DNA of 64,000 bases. Origin: Lumnitzera littorea. Lineage: Eukaryota > Streptophyta > Magnoliopsida > Myrtales > Combretaceae. The stretch is taken from contig JAMXBB010000011.1 of NCBI GenBank assembly GCA_024138015.1, forward strand, positions 78,196,953 to 78,260,952, written 5' to 3'. The translations under genes were made by a program, and so were the position numbers. Shown in pieces: positions 1 to 11,739 of this stretch. How positions within the stretch are numbered: the stretch's first letter is position 1; each line of letters starts with the position of its first letter. The notes below the pieces were generated by a model. That model was not told the DNA's origin and made no database searches. It worked only from the letters and a program-made list of their open reading frames with translations.

Positions 1-222
1 AACTCATAGGGCACTACACTCCCTTATGATACCATTTTAGGGTTCTTGCTAGCATAGGGAGCTGTACCTTCCTTTCAGTAACATTTTAGGGTTCTTGCTA
101 GCCTACAAGGATGCTACCTTCCTCTTGGTATCATTTTAAGGTATTCGTTAGCCCACAAGGGCACTACCTTCCATTTTAGTATTTTTTAGGATTCTTGCCC
201 TCTCTTAGGGTGCTACCCTTAA
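1..222 (+). repeat. about 50-bp tandem array in the 3' untranslated end of a Tat/Ogre-like element
   Basis: At least four head-to-tail copies of a roughly 50-bp unit are visible. The phrase ATTTTAGGGTTCTTGCTAGC, or a diverged form of it, recurs near 34, 83, 133 and 183, each time followed by a purine/ACTACCTTCC-like stretch. The array enters from the left edge, so its full length is unknown. Just downstream (279-300) a single GTCTTAGCCAAC...GCGCC matches the core of the 85-bp repeats of the large element at 54961-56580. Position before a polypurine tract and LTR start identifies it as a retrotransposon 3' UTR array. Confidence 0.6.
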
Positions 223-466
223 GTCAATATCACTTTTACGGTCAACTAGTTTATACCATTCTCTGAACCCACTCTTATGTCTTAGCCAACTTTGAGCGCC
301 TTCTCTCTCCTTCATCTTTTACCTTTCACTAAATCCCCAATGGATCAGGCTTAGGATAGTTAATTAGTTGTATAATTTCTTAAGGCAAATTTATTCCCAA
401 TGCAAAAATAGTATCTCCTTTTGTCTTTATGGTAAAGTTTGAAACTTTACCGCAATGAGGAGCTAT
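223..466 (+). mobile_element. 3' internal end of an upstream Tat/Ogre-like LTR retrotransposon, with hairpin and polypurine tract
   Basis: This stretch aligns by eye with the segment just before the 3' LTR of the large element (56600-56740): both contain a TTTTGTCTTTRTGG box, then an inverted repeat, then a purine run. Here the inverted repeat is GGTAAAGTTT (431-440) and AAACTTTACC (442-451), and the purine run is AATGAGGAGC (454-463). The element's coding part lies outside the window. No ORF of consequence is present. Confidence 0.55.
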
Positions 467-2270
467 TATAGACATCCTAATTTCTCCCCCCGTAGTTTTA
501 GAGTTTTTTTTTTTTTTAGAATAAGGAAAAAACGGTCCTAATTCAAAAATACAAAAGAAAAATAAAAAAATAATATACAAAAAATTGAAAAATTAGAAAA
601 AGCACAAAAAATAGAAAACTTTAGAAAAAATACAAAAACTTAGAAAAATAGAAAAGGGGAATTAGGATTTATTTTATTTTATTTTTTTATTATTTATCTT
701 GAGTCGTTTCGAGGGTATTTATTTTGATAAATTTTTTAAACATAGTCAAAAGGATTTATAGTTTAAATATAATTTAGTTGTATAATATTTTAGGTTATGG
801 GGCAACAGCTCATTTGATAATATATTTGGTCTTAGTAATGGAAAAGAGATGAGGTCTTGGGTTCAATTCTTATAACGTGTAATTACACTTTTGTTTCCTT
901 TTTGCCCCTAAATTGCCAAGTGTCTTAGCCCTATTGCACCATGTCTCTATTAAGACATGTGACGGTGTCTAGTTAGGTAGCATGGTTGACGTGGCATTGT
1001 GTGGCACTACATCAGCAGACTTTTTCATTCCCTTTCCCTCAGTTTCTCACACTTTCTCATGTGATATCAAGCTTGTACAACTCACTTTGCACTCATTTTT
1101 TATCTAATTTTCTTTTGATTTCTCTAAATTAATGGTGAAATTGCGAAGTTGACATGGAATACTACGAATTGGCAATAAGAAATGCATCTATATTCATTTT
1201 TTTGAGGATTAAAATAGGGTTTGAAAATCGAAAAAAGTTCAGAAAGCACAAATTTTTCTTTGCTCGAAGTCTTATCATTTAATGAGAATCGAAGCTTATA
1301 ATTGAAGCCGAAATCGCTAATTTTAAGGAATCGCTATTTGACCCTTTAAAGGCACTTTCAAACACAATGAAAGAAAATGAAAGTTAAAATCGCCATTCCA
1401 TGCCAATTAGTTTCTACGTACCAATCACGACACAAGTTTATTTATGTGAGATGGTGGAGTTCTCCAAAGGAGTGCTTACATGCCTCTACTATCCGTTTAT
1501 TATATGTTTATTTTCATCTCTATGATTATATATAGATATATAGACATACATGCATACACACATATATTATATTTTAATGCATTTTTTCTTATATTTTGCG
1601 ATAAAAATCTTGTTTTAGTTTGTATTATTGCATGCATAACTTGGTACATCTACTAGATATAAAAATCATTTTAAAACAAAATATCTTTTAGAAATAAAAG
1701 TTAAAAGCTTGAAAAATGTTTCTAAAAATAGAAAAATTTTTCAAAAAGAAATGTAAGAACTTAAACTCAAATAGTTTTAAAAATTCAAAAAAAAAGAAAA
1801 AAGAAGAAGCGATTATAAATAATGATAGCTTGATCCCAAATAGTAGCTATATAGACATATTAGGAGTAACCAAGAAAAAATCTAAATTTTTTTTTCTCTT
1901 TTAAGGAAAGAATTTGCTTTTAAAAAATAAAAATTAGTTGTTTTTTAAAGAAATAAAAATTATATTTTTTTAGATTTTTTTAAAGAGATCTTCTCTTAAA
2001 TTTTCTTTGCTACAAATGGTTAAGTTATTTAAATTTAAGGAAATAAATCGAACCTTTTAATTAGAAACCTTGTTTAGTAGCTGTATAACTTTAAATGCAA
2101 TGTCCCCAAATCTCGATTCTTTTTTGTTTTTAAGGTTTTTTTTTTTTAAAGACTAGTGCTTAGTTAAAAATTATTCCTCCCATGCAAATTTTAACTAAAA
2201 ATTTTCCCATTTGATCACATGTCAACTCCTTAAAAAAAAATACTTAAAAAATGTTTTACCTAATTTTCCG
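467..2270 (+). mobile_element. LTR (probably the 3' LTR) of the upstream Tat/Ogre-like element; end approximate
   Basis: It begins TATAGACATCC, corresponding to TGTAGACACC of the large element's LTR, with A-rich repetitive sequence next, a tRNA-like segment at 796-872, and a duplex-rich region after 900. Near 2215-2240 the text ACATGTCAACTCCTTAAAAA resembles the GGTGGCGACTCCAAAAA portion near the 3' end of the other LTR, so the LTR probably ends near 2270. That boundary is a guess, and no target duplication can be checked because the 5' half is outside the window. The small ORFs inside (for example 1716-1904) are Lys/Asn low-complexity and not genes. Confidence 0.45.
796..872 (+). other. tRNA-like segment inside the LTR
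   Basis: GGGCAACAGCTCATTTGATAA resembles the D-arm/A-box region of a tRNA, and GGGTTCAATTCT (859-870) resembles a B box (consensus GGTTCRANTCC). The spacing, roughly 50 bases, is tRNA-like. The stems do not look intact, so this is not called a functional tRNA. A clearer version sits at the same relative place in both LTRs of the large element. Confidence 0.35.
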
Positions 2271-2485
2271 AGCTTTATATATTAAATGAATAGGTTTAAT
2301 AGGGTTAAGCGAGTATAGGGTGACCCTACCCTATAAGTACAAGTTCCCAAACTTTGTTACCTATACCTTACCCTATAACATTTTATAACCACCAAGTACA
2401 GGGAACAGGATACCTGTAGAATCTGTAAATTTTTTATTCTCATAAATTTCGATATGTTCAGTTTCTACTTATTTTCTTTTCCTTT

Positions 2486-3076
2486 TGTAACATCCTACGC
2501 CAAAAGTAGTGAATAGCTAAGCTAACAAATACTAATAGGTCTATTTTAACCACTTAGCTCGAAAGTTTCAAATTTGTGTTAATAAGATATTCACAACCAT
2601 AGTCTTATAAACTAATACTATAACATTTCATAATTCAAATGGGACAATTAACTATAAGGTCTTGCAATCTCTTCCCCTTAAATATGGGATGTCTTTGTTA
2701 TGAGACCTTACAATTGAGCTCAGATCGTCCCTTTTTTTTCGGTATATGATTTGAGCTATCTATTATTTATAAGTTATCTTAAAGAGATGTAAGGAGTCAT
2801 ACTTTGGTAACATTTCCTACCTTTCTCGAACCTCTTCTCTAAACTGAAACCAAACCTAAAACATTCATCTACTAGTAAAGAGCCCGCTCTGATATCATTT
2901 GTAACGCCTTAGGATAAAAGTAATGAATAGCCAAGCTAACAAATATTAAGAGGCTTATTTCAATTACTTGACCTAAAAGTTTTAAACTTGTATTAATAAA
3001 ATATTCACAATCATGATCTTATAAATTAGTACCATCTTCTCACAATCCATGTGAAAAACTTAATCATGAGGTCTCA
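2486..3076 (-). mobile_element. TRIM (terminal-repeat retrotransposon in miniature)
   Basis: Two direct repeats of about 180 bp (2486-2666 and 2900-3076) share long stretches such as AAGCTAACAAATA and TATTCACAA. Read on the minus strand each begins TG and ends TTACA, as LTRs do. The 233-bp interior carries TGATATCAGAGC (minus strand of 2886-2897), one mismatch from the tRNA-iMet primer-binding site, two bases from the LTR. At the other side, AAGGGGAAGAT (minus strand of 2667-2678) is a polypurine tract touching the second LTR. There is no coding capacity, which fits TRIMs. I could not find a matching 5-bp target duplication (CCTTT left, TACCT right). The repeats look perhaps 75-80% identical, so the copy is old. 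Confidence 0.65.
2886..2897 (-). promoter_or_regulatory. tRNA-iMet primer-binding site of the TRIM
   Basis: The reverse complement reads TGATATCAGAGC against the canonical TGGTATCAGAGC. It lies two bases inside the LTR that starts at 2900, the correct position for priming minus-strand DNA synthesis. Confidence 0.6.
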
Positions 3077-4500
3077 TACCTTCTAATTTTGTTCATTTAT
3101 TTTTCTTTTTGATTATTTTATTTATCGATCATTATTATATAAACATATCAATTTTTGTGAAATCTCGATATTAACTTTAAATACTAAATAAATAATTGTA
3201 AATTGGACTTGTTTGGGGGTTAACTTATTTTGGCAATAAGTATATTCCTAAATTAAAAATTACAATATTTCAAATCATAGTTAGTATCTATAATGATGCT
3301 CCATGCATCATAATTATTAAATCCTAATCTTTTGACCAAATTTTTTCAAACCATAAATCCTAATTTTGGATAAGAGAAAAATATACAGACATTAATCTCA
3401 AATAAATCTTGATTTGAACAATACTAAATAAATTTATTACAAGATATTTTTCAAATCTAATACAAAGAAATTATTACATCAAAATAAAATAAGTTAATAA
3501 CATACTTTATTTTGGTGGTTTTACGCAGATTATTATTATTTTTTTAACTTTAATAGAGTTGAACATACTAAATGAGGAAAATGGAGTGGAAAGAAAATGA
3601 AATAAAGAAATGACTAAGGAGAAAGAGACTAATACAAGAACATCAAATTTAGTTTAAGATTTTTCATAAGTTGTGTTTCATTATTTTTTTTTTAAATCCA
3701 TACAAATGAAATAATATTATTTTTTTATTTATTATTACAATGTAAATATAAAATACTTTATAATTTGTACTCTATATACTTAATAATACATATTTCATAG
3801 TGAGTATATGGTACTATGACTTCATACCTATACCCTAGGTTTTAGAAAATTATTACTTAAAACCTATCTTATAACTTTAAATACTTATCTCGAAATCTAC
3901 TCGATTGAATAAGGTTTGAGTGGGTAACTTATATGATAAAGTTATCCACTTACTTCTAAGGTTTGATATGAAAATAAATTGAAAAGAATGTAAGAAATTT
4001 AGAGTTGACAATCTTTATTGAACTATTTATGGCAAGTCTATTTCACATTTAAATAGTAAAATTAAATTGCTATCTTTTCCCTATAGACATATCCATGCCT
4101 TAGTTAATTCAAGAAGTTGCTATCATAGCGAAATAAACAATTGCAATTCCCTTGTACATTCATATATTAAGATTGTTTTTTCAAATACTTTTATAACCGC
4201 TAAAAAATGCATGAAAATATACCATTTCAAGAAAATATTGTTAGGAGGAACCATGTTGCAACAATAAGACTTTTTCCTTAAAACAATGAGATCTTAGATT
4301 GTTCTTATATATTATTTATACTATTGTAAATCCAACTAAATAAATTAATGACTAATATTATTTATTTATTCATTATATATTTAAGATTTAGGATTTTAAT
4401 CCTACTTTATTACACTCCGTCAAAATAACAAATTAAATATTTTTTTGGCATTGGAGTTCAATATATTTTGAAAATTGCTTATCCCAAAAAGAGACCCCAT
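3077..4500. other. AT-rich intergenic DNA, no gene seen
   Basis: It has no long ORF and no clear RNA gene. The short frame at 4067-4267 has no recognisable domain. The text at 3790-3960 (TACCCTAGG..., CGAAATCTACTCG) and 2290-2440 (ATAGGGTGACCCTACCC) loosely resembles hAT subterminal sequence, but I could not establish ends. Confidence 0.4.
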
Positions 4501-4682
4501 GGGATTTGGTTTCCTTTTAATTTCAGAACCCAACCGGCCAAGACTTAAAGTAAAAATACTGGAGTGAACCCCAAGCCACCTTGGTTCATAACCAGAGTCG
4601 TCGCTTTCCGCAATTCCACTCTCTTTCTAGTTCCACTCTTTTCAAATCCCTAATTCTATCTGTCTCCCTTTTATAACTTTCG
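4500..4682 (+). promoter_or_regulatory. proximal promoter and 5' leader of PBC1
   Basis: The sequence changes from AT-rich to mixed composition at about 4490 and becomes pyrimidine-rich (TTCCACTCTCTTTCTAG, CTGTCTCCC) just before the ATG, as in many plant 5' leaders. No convincing TATA box at the right distance is seen, which is usual for a housekeeping gene. The transcription start cannot be placed exactly. Confidence 0.4.
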
Positions 4683-7600
4683 ATGTCGGTACGTATTGTA
4701 GCTTCGAATCTCAATCACTCATACGTATTTCAATTGCGTTAAAGGATAATAATAATTTTTGTTAAATTTGATTTTTTGATGCCAGATCTTCGAGTACAAT
4801 GGAAGTGCCCTAATCGCGATGGTAGGGAAGAACTGCTTCGCAATCGCTAGCGATCGGCGTCTCGGAGTTCAACTCCAGACAATCGCTACTGATTTCCAAA
4901 GGATTTACAAAATCCATGATAAGCTTTTCCTTGGACTTTCTGGACTTGCTACTGATGCTCAAACACTGTAAGGACAAGCCTTTTACTTTATTTTTCGTTT
5001 TACGGTCAGCATTTTTGTTGGTTTTGAGTTTAATTAGGGTTTTGGTTTGGTCTTGTCTTTGAAGGTACCAGAGGCTTGTGTTTAGGCATAAGTTGTATCA
5101 GTTGCGTGAAGAGAGGGACATGAAGCCTGAGACCTTTGCAAGTCTTGTTTCGGCTCTGCTTTATGAGAAAAGGTTGGGTTTTTTAATAAAACTGGAATTT
5201 TGTGATTAAGGTGCTTGTTGTAATGCCCTAATGTTTTGCTCATAAATTTAAGGTAATTGGTGTGTTTTTGTTGGAATGATTTTGTGTACGTCTTTCATAA
5301 GTTAATTTCGTGCTTGATTATGTCTTTTGACTACAAATAGGTTACTTGTGAAGGAAGTCAGGTTATAGTTCTAATTTACTTTCATTGCAAGGCCTTTGAA
5401 TGTTGTAGAAACCTTATAGGATTGATTTTGGGATGTGTGAGTTGAGGCCATTGCGTACTTTAAAGCTAATTAATATAAAGTCAGTAAGAGCGTAGTGGAA
5501 TGCATATATAACTGCTATTCTTGAGAAAATCACTATGTTCTGCTCCATACCAAAGCCCAACTTTTTTTTCTTCCCCCCTTCCTTTTGGGTTTTGGGGTGG
5601 GGCGGGGGTTGAGCATGCATGGAAATATTTATTACTAATACATGGGCATCTGGGTCATTGTTTTGCTGACCCATGTGCATCTATTGGCACCTCTGAAGGT
5701 TCTTAATCAAATTTCAATTCTTAATCGTGTAGGTTTGGTCCATATTTCTGTCAGCCCGTGATTGCTGGATTGGGAGATGAAGACAAGCCTTTCATTTGTA
5801 CCATGGACTCAATTGGAGCTAAGTATGCTGCTTTTCTTTCCCAATTCATTGTTACTTGGCTTGGGTTTAACTGTTATACGTAGCATGAAGTATGAAAGAA
5901 TGATATTGCTTTAATGCCATCCTTGCAACGTTGCATATGCAGCTGTCTTTTTATGGTTTTGTTGTTGGTTGCAACTTTATTATATCTACTTTTGTTATGT
6001 TTTTAATCATCTTTGAAGGGTGGACAGTTGTGTAAACATGAAGCTGTCTATCCGAATGATGGATGCTTGCTTCAAGTGTCTTTATTCTATGCTTTATTTG
6101 TCAGTTTTGTTATTTTTGCTTGTTTTGTAACGTGTTGCTTGGTAATGCCACAAGCATCTGCAGGGAATACCTCTTTTACCATATAAGAAGCTTTTGGATA
6201 TGTCATTAGTTAGATAACTTAGGTAGTTTCTATATATATGCCTTCACCCTCGTGTACTTTCATGGTTCATATATACTTTGATCCCTGGTGTAGCTAAAGT
6301 TGAGTAGATTTTTCATGTGCAGTTTGATCTATAAATCATTAGTAGTTCTTCTGGACATTGCAACCAATGTCTAAGATGTTATTTTGATTGGCAGTCAACT
6401 GTACCCTTGGGCCCTTGGGGCATTCATCAAAAGAACTTGTAGACTTTTGTAAAAGGGAAAATTGCAGTAAGCATCTAAACTTAGAGTTGATCTACAGATT
6501 TAAATTTATCAATTTATTTTATCAAGGTTCAGCAAAATGTGCAATCAATTGTCAGCTCCATTTAGTCTCCATTGACTATGCTGATGTAGCAGTTACTGGT
6601 TTTGCATCAACTGAATATGAACAAACATTTTTAAAGAAATTAAAATACAGTTAGATAGAAATAGTTAAAAATGAGTAAACAAGCAAGCGATAAATTGTAG
6701 TTAATTCCACTAGTTTATTTGCTGACACTCAAGCCTCAAGTTATTTTCTATAAAGAGAAAGCTGGCTGGCCTCTCTTATAAAACATAAGCAAAGTGATTG
6801 ACTCTATTGAGAATGGTAATTGTAATGGATGGATACTGATAAATTTGTAATGGATGATTTTCTTTCTGCAACTTCCTCTCTCCCAACCACGTACATTAGG
6901 TGCATACAAGCTCATGGAGACATCTATACGACTGTATAAATTACATTTGGATTAATCCACTGCATAGTAAATTGCGACACCCTGGTAATCTTGTATCTGT
7001 ATTGCCTACTTGTGTGATTAACTATAATATAATCTTTGATAAGGAGGTTGAATATCCTACATGAAACGTAGTGCACCTCCTTGTTGCTAAATTTATGTTA
7101 TTTCTTGGAAAAGAATGCGTCATGATGCTTTTCTTTGATGTTAACCTAATTATTAGTTGGCAATGAACTAATTGGGCAAAAACACCAGCAAATATCACAT
7201 ATTATGTTGTTTGTTGATGAGAATGTAGTTTTATTTTTCTATTGCTCCATAGCTGACGTGCAAGAGTACATTGAATGTTTTTTATTGTTCATTGAAGCTT
7301 CAGTTTTTGCTGTTTCATTTAGGTTTCAGTCAATTGCAGTGTGTAGTATTAGGTCTTTGAGAGGTTTCTGCATGACTTTATTCCAACACAAAATGAATTT
7401 GCGTGATTTGTTTTTTTAACACATTAGAATTGTCATTTTGTGTCAGAAAGCAGTTGCATGCATATGCAGATTTCCTGATGTTTGGTCTTGGTCATATCTT
7501 TTCAATTAGATGATGAATTTCAAATGACCTGCTGATTCCATTGATATTGTCATTGGTGCAGGGAACTAGCAAAAGATTTTGTTGTTGCTGGTACTGCATC

Positions 7601-8995
7601 AGAGTCCCTTTATGGTGCCTGTGAGGCAATGTTCAAGCCTGACATGGTTTGTTGCTCAGAACGTTTATTTTGAAAGTTGATTGAAATTGCCATTTAGCAT
7701 ATCATAAAATTGATTATCAAATATCCACTTGCATTCAAGGAGGGTGGTTTCATGCACTAGAGCATCTCTCAGTGGGATAGAAGTAGTCTTGTATTTTTGT
7801 TTTGTAAAATTTTAGCATCAGAAAATAAATAATACATTGAGCACCTGATTTATTCAGTCCCTAGCTTATCAAGCCAACAGTTCCTGCAGAGTGAATTTAA
7901 CTATCATCTTTGGTTTTTGTCCTGATTGTGTGGCTGATTAACTTAATTTTATGTTTTATGACACGATAACCATCGGTTCTAATTTTCTCTCTTATTTAGG
8001 AACCGGAGGAATTATTTGAGTCTGTTGCTCAAGCTCTCTTATCATCAGTAGATCGTGACTGTTTGAGTGGTTGGGGTGGCCATGTATATGTTGTGTAAGC
8101 CCTGCTTTTTTAAACTTTTACTAATTAAATATTTGATTTGGAAGTTATATTTGGAGCATATATTGCATGGGAGTTGTAATGGAAGGATTTTTGTCCCCTT
8201 CTATGGGCTAACTATTGGAAAAAAAAGTGGTATATGTTTGTGGTAAAAGAAGTTAAGTTGTTCTAAATTAATATATAATGAAGAGAGTAGCCTAGCTTGC
8301 ATTGCTCAAGATAATAAGAATACACTGGACTTTCTTAATTGGAAAAGTACTGGGGACCTTACGGGTGATGTGATGAATTCAACTCCCTGGTAATGCTTAA
8401 CGTGGTGGCTTTGCCGTGGCATCATGTGGATCTATTGGTTTACTACTTTGTAGTGTCTATTTTTCTTTTGGTGGATGGTTAACATGTCTGAAGAACTGTG
8501 GAATAAATCTCTGTATTTGGACCTACAATTTAACTGTGTTCATCTAAGCTGCTTAGGAATATATAATCTGAGTGATAGAAGAGAACAAATGTATTCTGCT
8601 TTTCTGTTCATTCTGGGGGAAAAATGATATTTGCTGCATGTAGATGGCAGATGGTAATGCTATGCTGCAGCTTCTCTGCAGATTGATAACATCTCACATG
8701 CATTTTGCCTTTGGCTTACAAACAAAACAGTTGTTTCTGTATCATTTTTGTCTATTATTATGTTGTTGTTGTTGGGTTTTTGTTCCTCTTCTTTTCTTTT
8801 CTTTTTCTTTTAAATATATTGGTGCATGCTTAGCCTCTTTAGGTTTCAACAGTTGATTTACTGTCAATATCGTGAAAATGCCATTTTTATGATATGCTGG
8901 TTGCTAAATGCCAAAGTAAGATCTGCTTTTTCCACTGGTACTGCAGAACACCAACTGAAGTGAGGGAACGAATTTTGAAGGGAAGAATGGATTAA
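4683..8995 (+). CDS. PBC1: 20S proteasome subunit beta type-3 (PBC1), seven coding exons
   Basis: Beta-3 is a non-catalytic subunit of the beta rings of the 20S core that degrades ubiquitin-tagged proteins in cytosol and nucleus. Coding exons: 4683-4688, 4786-4967, 5065-5172, 5733-5822, 7562-7646, 8000-8094, 8947-8995. All introns are GT...AG, phases join cleanly, and the total is 615 nt = 204 residues plus TAA, the length known for plant PBC1. The product opens MSIFEYNGSALIAMVGKNC, contains the beta-3 signature GVQLQTIATDFQRIYKIHDK, and ends ERILKGRMD, the family's expected start and end. As in other beta-3 subunits there is no threonine propeptide cleavage site. The first coding exon holds only Met-Ser. 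Intron 4 (5823-7561) is unusually long, and its internal ORFs are spurious. No mutation is seen, so the gene looks functional. Confidence 0.97.
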
Positions 8996-9500
8996 TCAAT
9001 TTATTGGGCTGGAAGCTGGTTTTGGTAGGCCTCATTTGCTCCAAACCCCCCCGGACTGGATGCTGTTGCTTCTGCACACTTTCTCTTTAAATGGGAGAAC
9101 ATTATCGTTCTTGTGTAAACTTCTGCTTGACGTGATCCGTCATAATTTAGATTGATCAAGTGGAGTTTATATATCAAATTTAGCCTTTGCTGGAAACTAA
9201 AAGTTGGTGAATATTTTTTACTACGGTTGTTTGCTGTTAATTCAGTTGACGTGAAAGCTGAAAAAATGAAATTGCACGGTAATCCTTTCTAGGAAAAGGT
9301 TTGTCGAGATAAAGCTTTATTGGTGTAACGTTTACGATATAGATGTTAGTGAATTTCTGCCAGCATTAGGTAACATGGGATGATAGAAGTTGCACTTGCA
9401 CCCCGACACCACCCCACCTCCACTTCTTAAGGCTGAGACAAGCAGGATACAATATCCTTTAATATCTCCTTTGCAACTAATTTTGTGATACTACCTCACG
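8996..9500 (+). other. 3' UTR and downstream flank of PBC1
   Basis: It is T-rich with no ORF. Mixed composition continues to about 9480 and then turns AT-rich. No canonical AATAAA is close to the stop, as is common in plants, so the cleavage site is not assigned. Confidence 0.35.
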
Positions 9501-10431
9501 GTGCAAAAGTTTACTTCAGGGTTACGACCTAAAAACCGATAGAAATACTTGCTTTACTATCGGCTTTATATGAATCTCTGCTGAATGAAAAATTCTATTT
9601 CCATGCTCGGTTTGTTTGGAGGTACATGTTCCACAATTTATCTGGATGTCACACAGCAGTCGGTTGCAGTTTTGTTCCTATTCGGTGAGCTTAAACGAAA
9701 ATGAGCTATTATATTTGCTATTTTGTGTTTTTATTTTTATTGTTATTTCAATTGTTTTAATGTTTAGTTTAAGTTTTCACTTCTACATCTTGCTTGTAAA
9801 GATCTATCAAGCTTTTATTAATTTAATTACATTTTATTGATAAAATTAAAGCAAATTTGGTAGTATGGTAATAGTTAATGCTAATGTTATATAAACTCTG
9901 TCGGAATTAAGTATGTAAATAAATTACCAACACTGCTATATATTAATTTTAGGTAAATTTTCATTCTAGTATATACTAATTTGAATTAAGCTAGCAGTCT
10001 AGAGCGTGATGATACTAAACTTATGTAATTTTGATATTATATTAATATTATTTACGTTGAGACCGCACAGAATTAGGTGTTAGGTCATAATTGATGTCGC
10101 CCTAGAAAAGATGAATGATGATATAATTGTCTAATATCCGTTCTTTGTTTTTTCCTTCCTTCATTGCTTTCGTTTAATTCTCTCTCGACGGATTGGGTGT
10201 TAAATTATGGTTGATGTCGTGTTGCCTCTATTCACTTATTATTGTGTTCGAAGAGTATTCACTCGTCTCTAATTTTAGTTATATTTTTAATCTATAAATG
10301 ACAATATATTATTAGACAAAATGCAATCATGACACTATTTGGAGGAACTCAAACGCATTTAATGTTTTGATAAAATTTTTTTGAGAAAATTATAATAACA
10401 TTACCTATGTTTTCGACTTGTACAAATAAGT

Positions 10432-10755
10432 GATATGTGTTCTTTCTCTTTGATAAATATATGATATGTGTTTTGTATCTATCTATTAATTTTATTTAGG
10501 AAAGTATATCAATTTTAGAATTGTCAAAAAAAAAAAAAAGTAAAATAATATTATTAGATATATTTTAATAATAAATTAAAAAAGAAAAAAAGGTAAGGGA
10601 TATGTGTTTTTTCTTTTTGATAAAATATATGGTATATATTTAGTAACTATCTATTAATTTAATCAAGACCATGTATCAAGTTTTAAACTGCCCAAAACAA
10701 TGAATTTTAATAAAGTAAATATTATTCAGTATATTTTAATAATATAATAAAAAAA
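10432..10755. repeat. tandem duplication, period about 167 bp, two copies
   Basis: GATATGTGTT...TCTTT(T)TTGATAAA begins at 10432 and again at 10599. Both copies contain CTATCTATTAATTT, then an A-run or CAAAA, then TATATTTTAATAATA. The copies differ by several substitutions and a poly(A) expansion in the first. Confidence 0.6.
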
Positions 10756-11706
10756 AGCGACAGAAATTGAAAAAGAAAGAAAAAAACCCATTATTGGAAC
10801 TGGTATCCTTGCTGGTTAACAAAGGGTTGCGAACATCCACGAGATTTGGTGAGTCTTATAACTTACTTACGATAGTGGATGGATTCTGAACACCCATCAC
10901 ATCTAAAAGTAAAAACAAAAGGAAAAAGAAATTTCCTCTGTAAAGCCTAATGGGTCATTACCAGGTCACAGGTTTTGCTCCTTTATGCTTTTTATTTTTT
11001 AAAAATTTCATAATAATGGGTGGCCATGGAAAAGACTTACTAGAACTCTTAGGCCATTTATGGCCCTTCGTCGACCACCTCAAGATGTGGGAATGGCCGA
11101 TTACCAACTTTGGGGGTTGTGAGATCAACCTCTCCATTTTGGCAGGCCACCCTAGTGTAAGGGGCAATCGGATTTAATGACTGGTTTTCTTTTTTCTTTT
11201 CCTTTTTAAATTTTCTATTGATCTTTTTTTTTTTTTTCAATATTTTTGAATACTTCTATTATATTATTTCCAATATATTTGATAATATTATTTTATTGGA
11301 TTAATTATTTTGGATTAGTTATGAATGCATGTCATGAGTTATTAAAAAGGAAAATACAAATCCTTATTTGTAAATAAGCTAAAACAAAGGTCATATTTTT
11401 ATAATTTTCAAATATTCTTTGTTTATAAGAGCATGTAATTAGAGAAAATATTTATTCGGAAGTCTTGTCCGGGACATTAACTAGTGCCATGATTTGGAAG
11501 TTGTTGATAGTTCTTGTTGGAATAGCTCGAATTAAAATTAAAATGAAATAAGAAAATAGATGCTAATAATGGTATATTCCCTCCAAAAAATAAGCAGCGT
11601 AAATGGCTAATGCAATGTATGTATGCCGGGCATAGTTATTCAAAGCCCAGCCCGCATTGACCATCTCAACGCGTTTCCTTTACATTTCTGGACGGAGCCG
11701 TATTTT

Positions 11707-11739
11707 CCTTCCTTCCTTCCTTCTTCTTCTTCTTCTTCT
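11707..11739. repeat. (CCTT)n(CTT)n microsatellite upstream of the RING gene
   Basis: CCTT is repeated about four times and is followed by about six CTT units. Such CT-rich tracts are frequent in plant 5' leaders. The distance to the ATG (about 590 bp) leaves room for a 5'-UTR intron, which I cannot prove. Confidence 0.7.

Noticed and set aside
2290..3960. Possible hAT element surrounding the TRIM (ATAGGGTGACCC-type text left, TACCCTAGG / CTACTCG text right, with loosely similar GAATAGGTTT and GAATAAGGTTT outside)
   Set aside because: Inverted ends and target duplication do not match well enough to define borders.
6388..6654. 88-codon frame inside PBC1 intron 4
   Set aside because: Lies wholly inside an intron whose flanking exons join cleanly; no domain.
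8644..8856. 70-codon hydrophobic frame inside PBC1 intron 6
   Set aside because: Intron sequence; Leu/Cys/Phe richness comes from T-rich DNA.
10950..11240. Overlapping open frames on both strands near 11 kb
   Set aside because: No recognisable domain, frames overlap on opposite strands, composition like surroundings.
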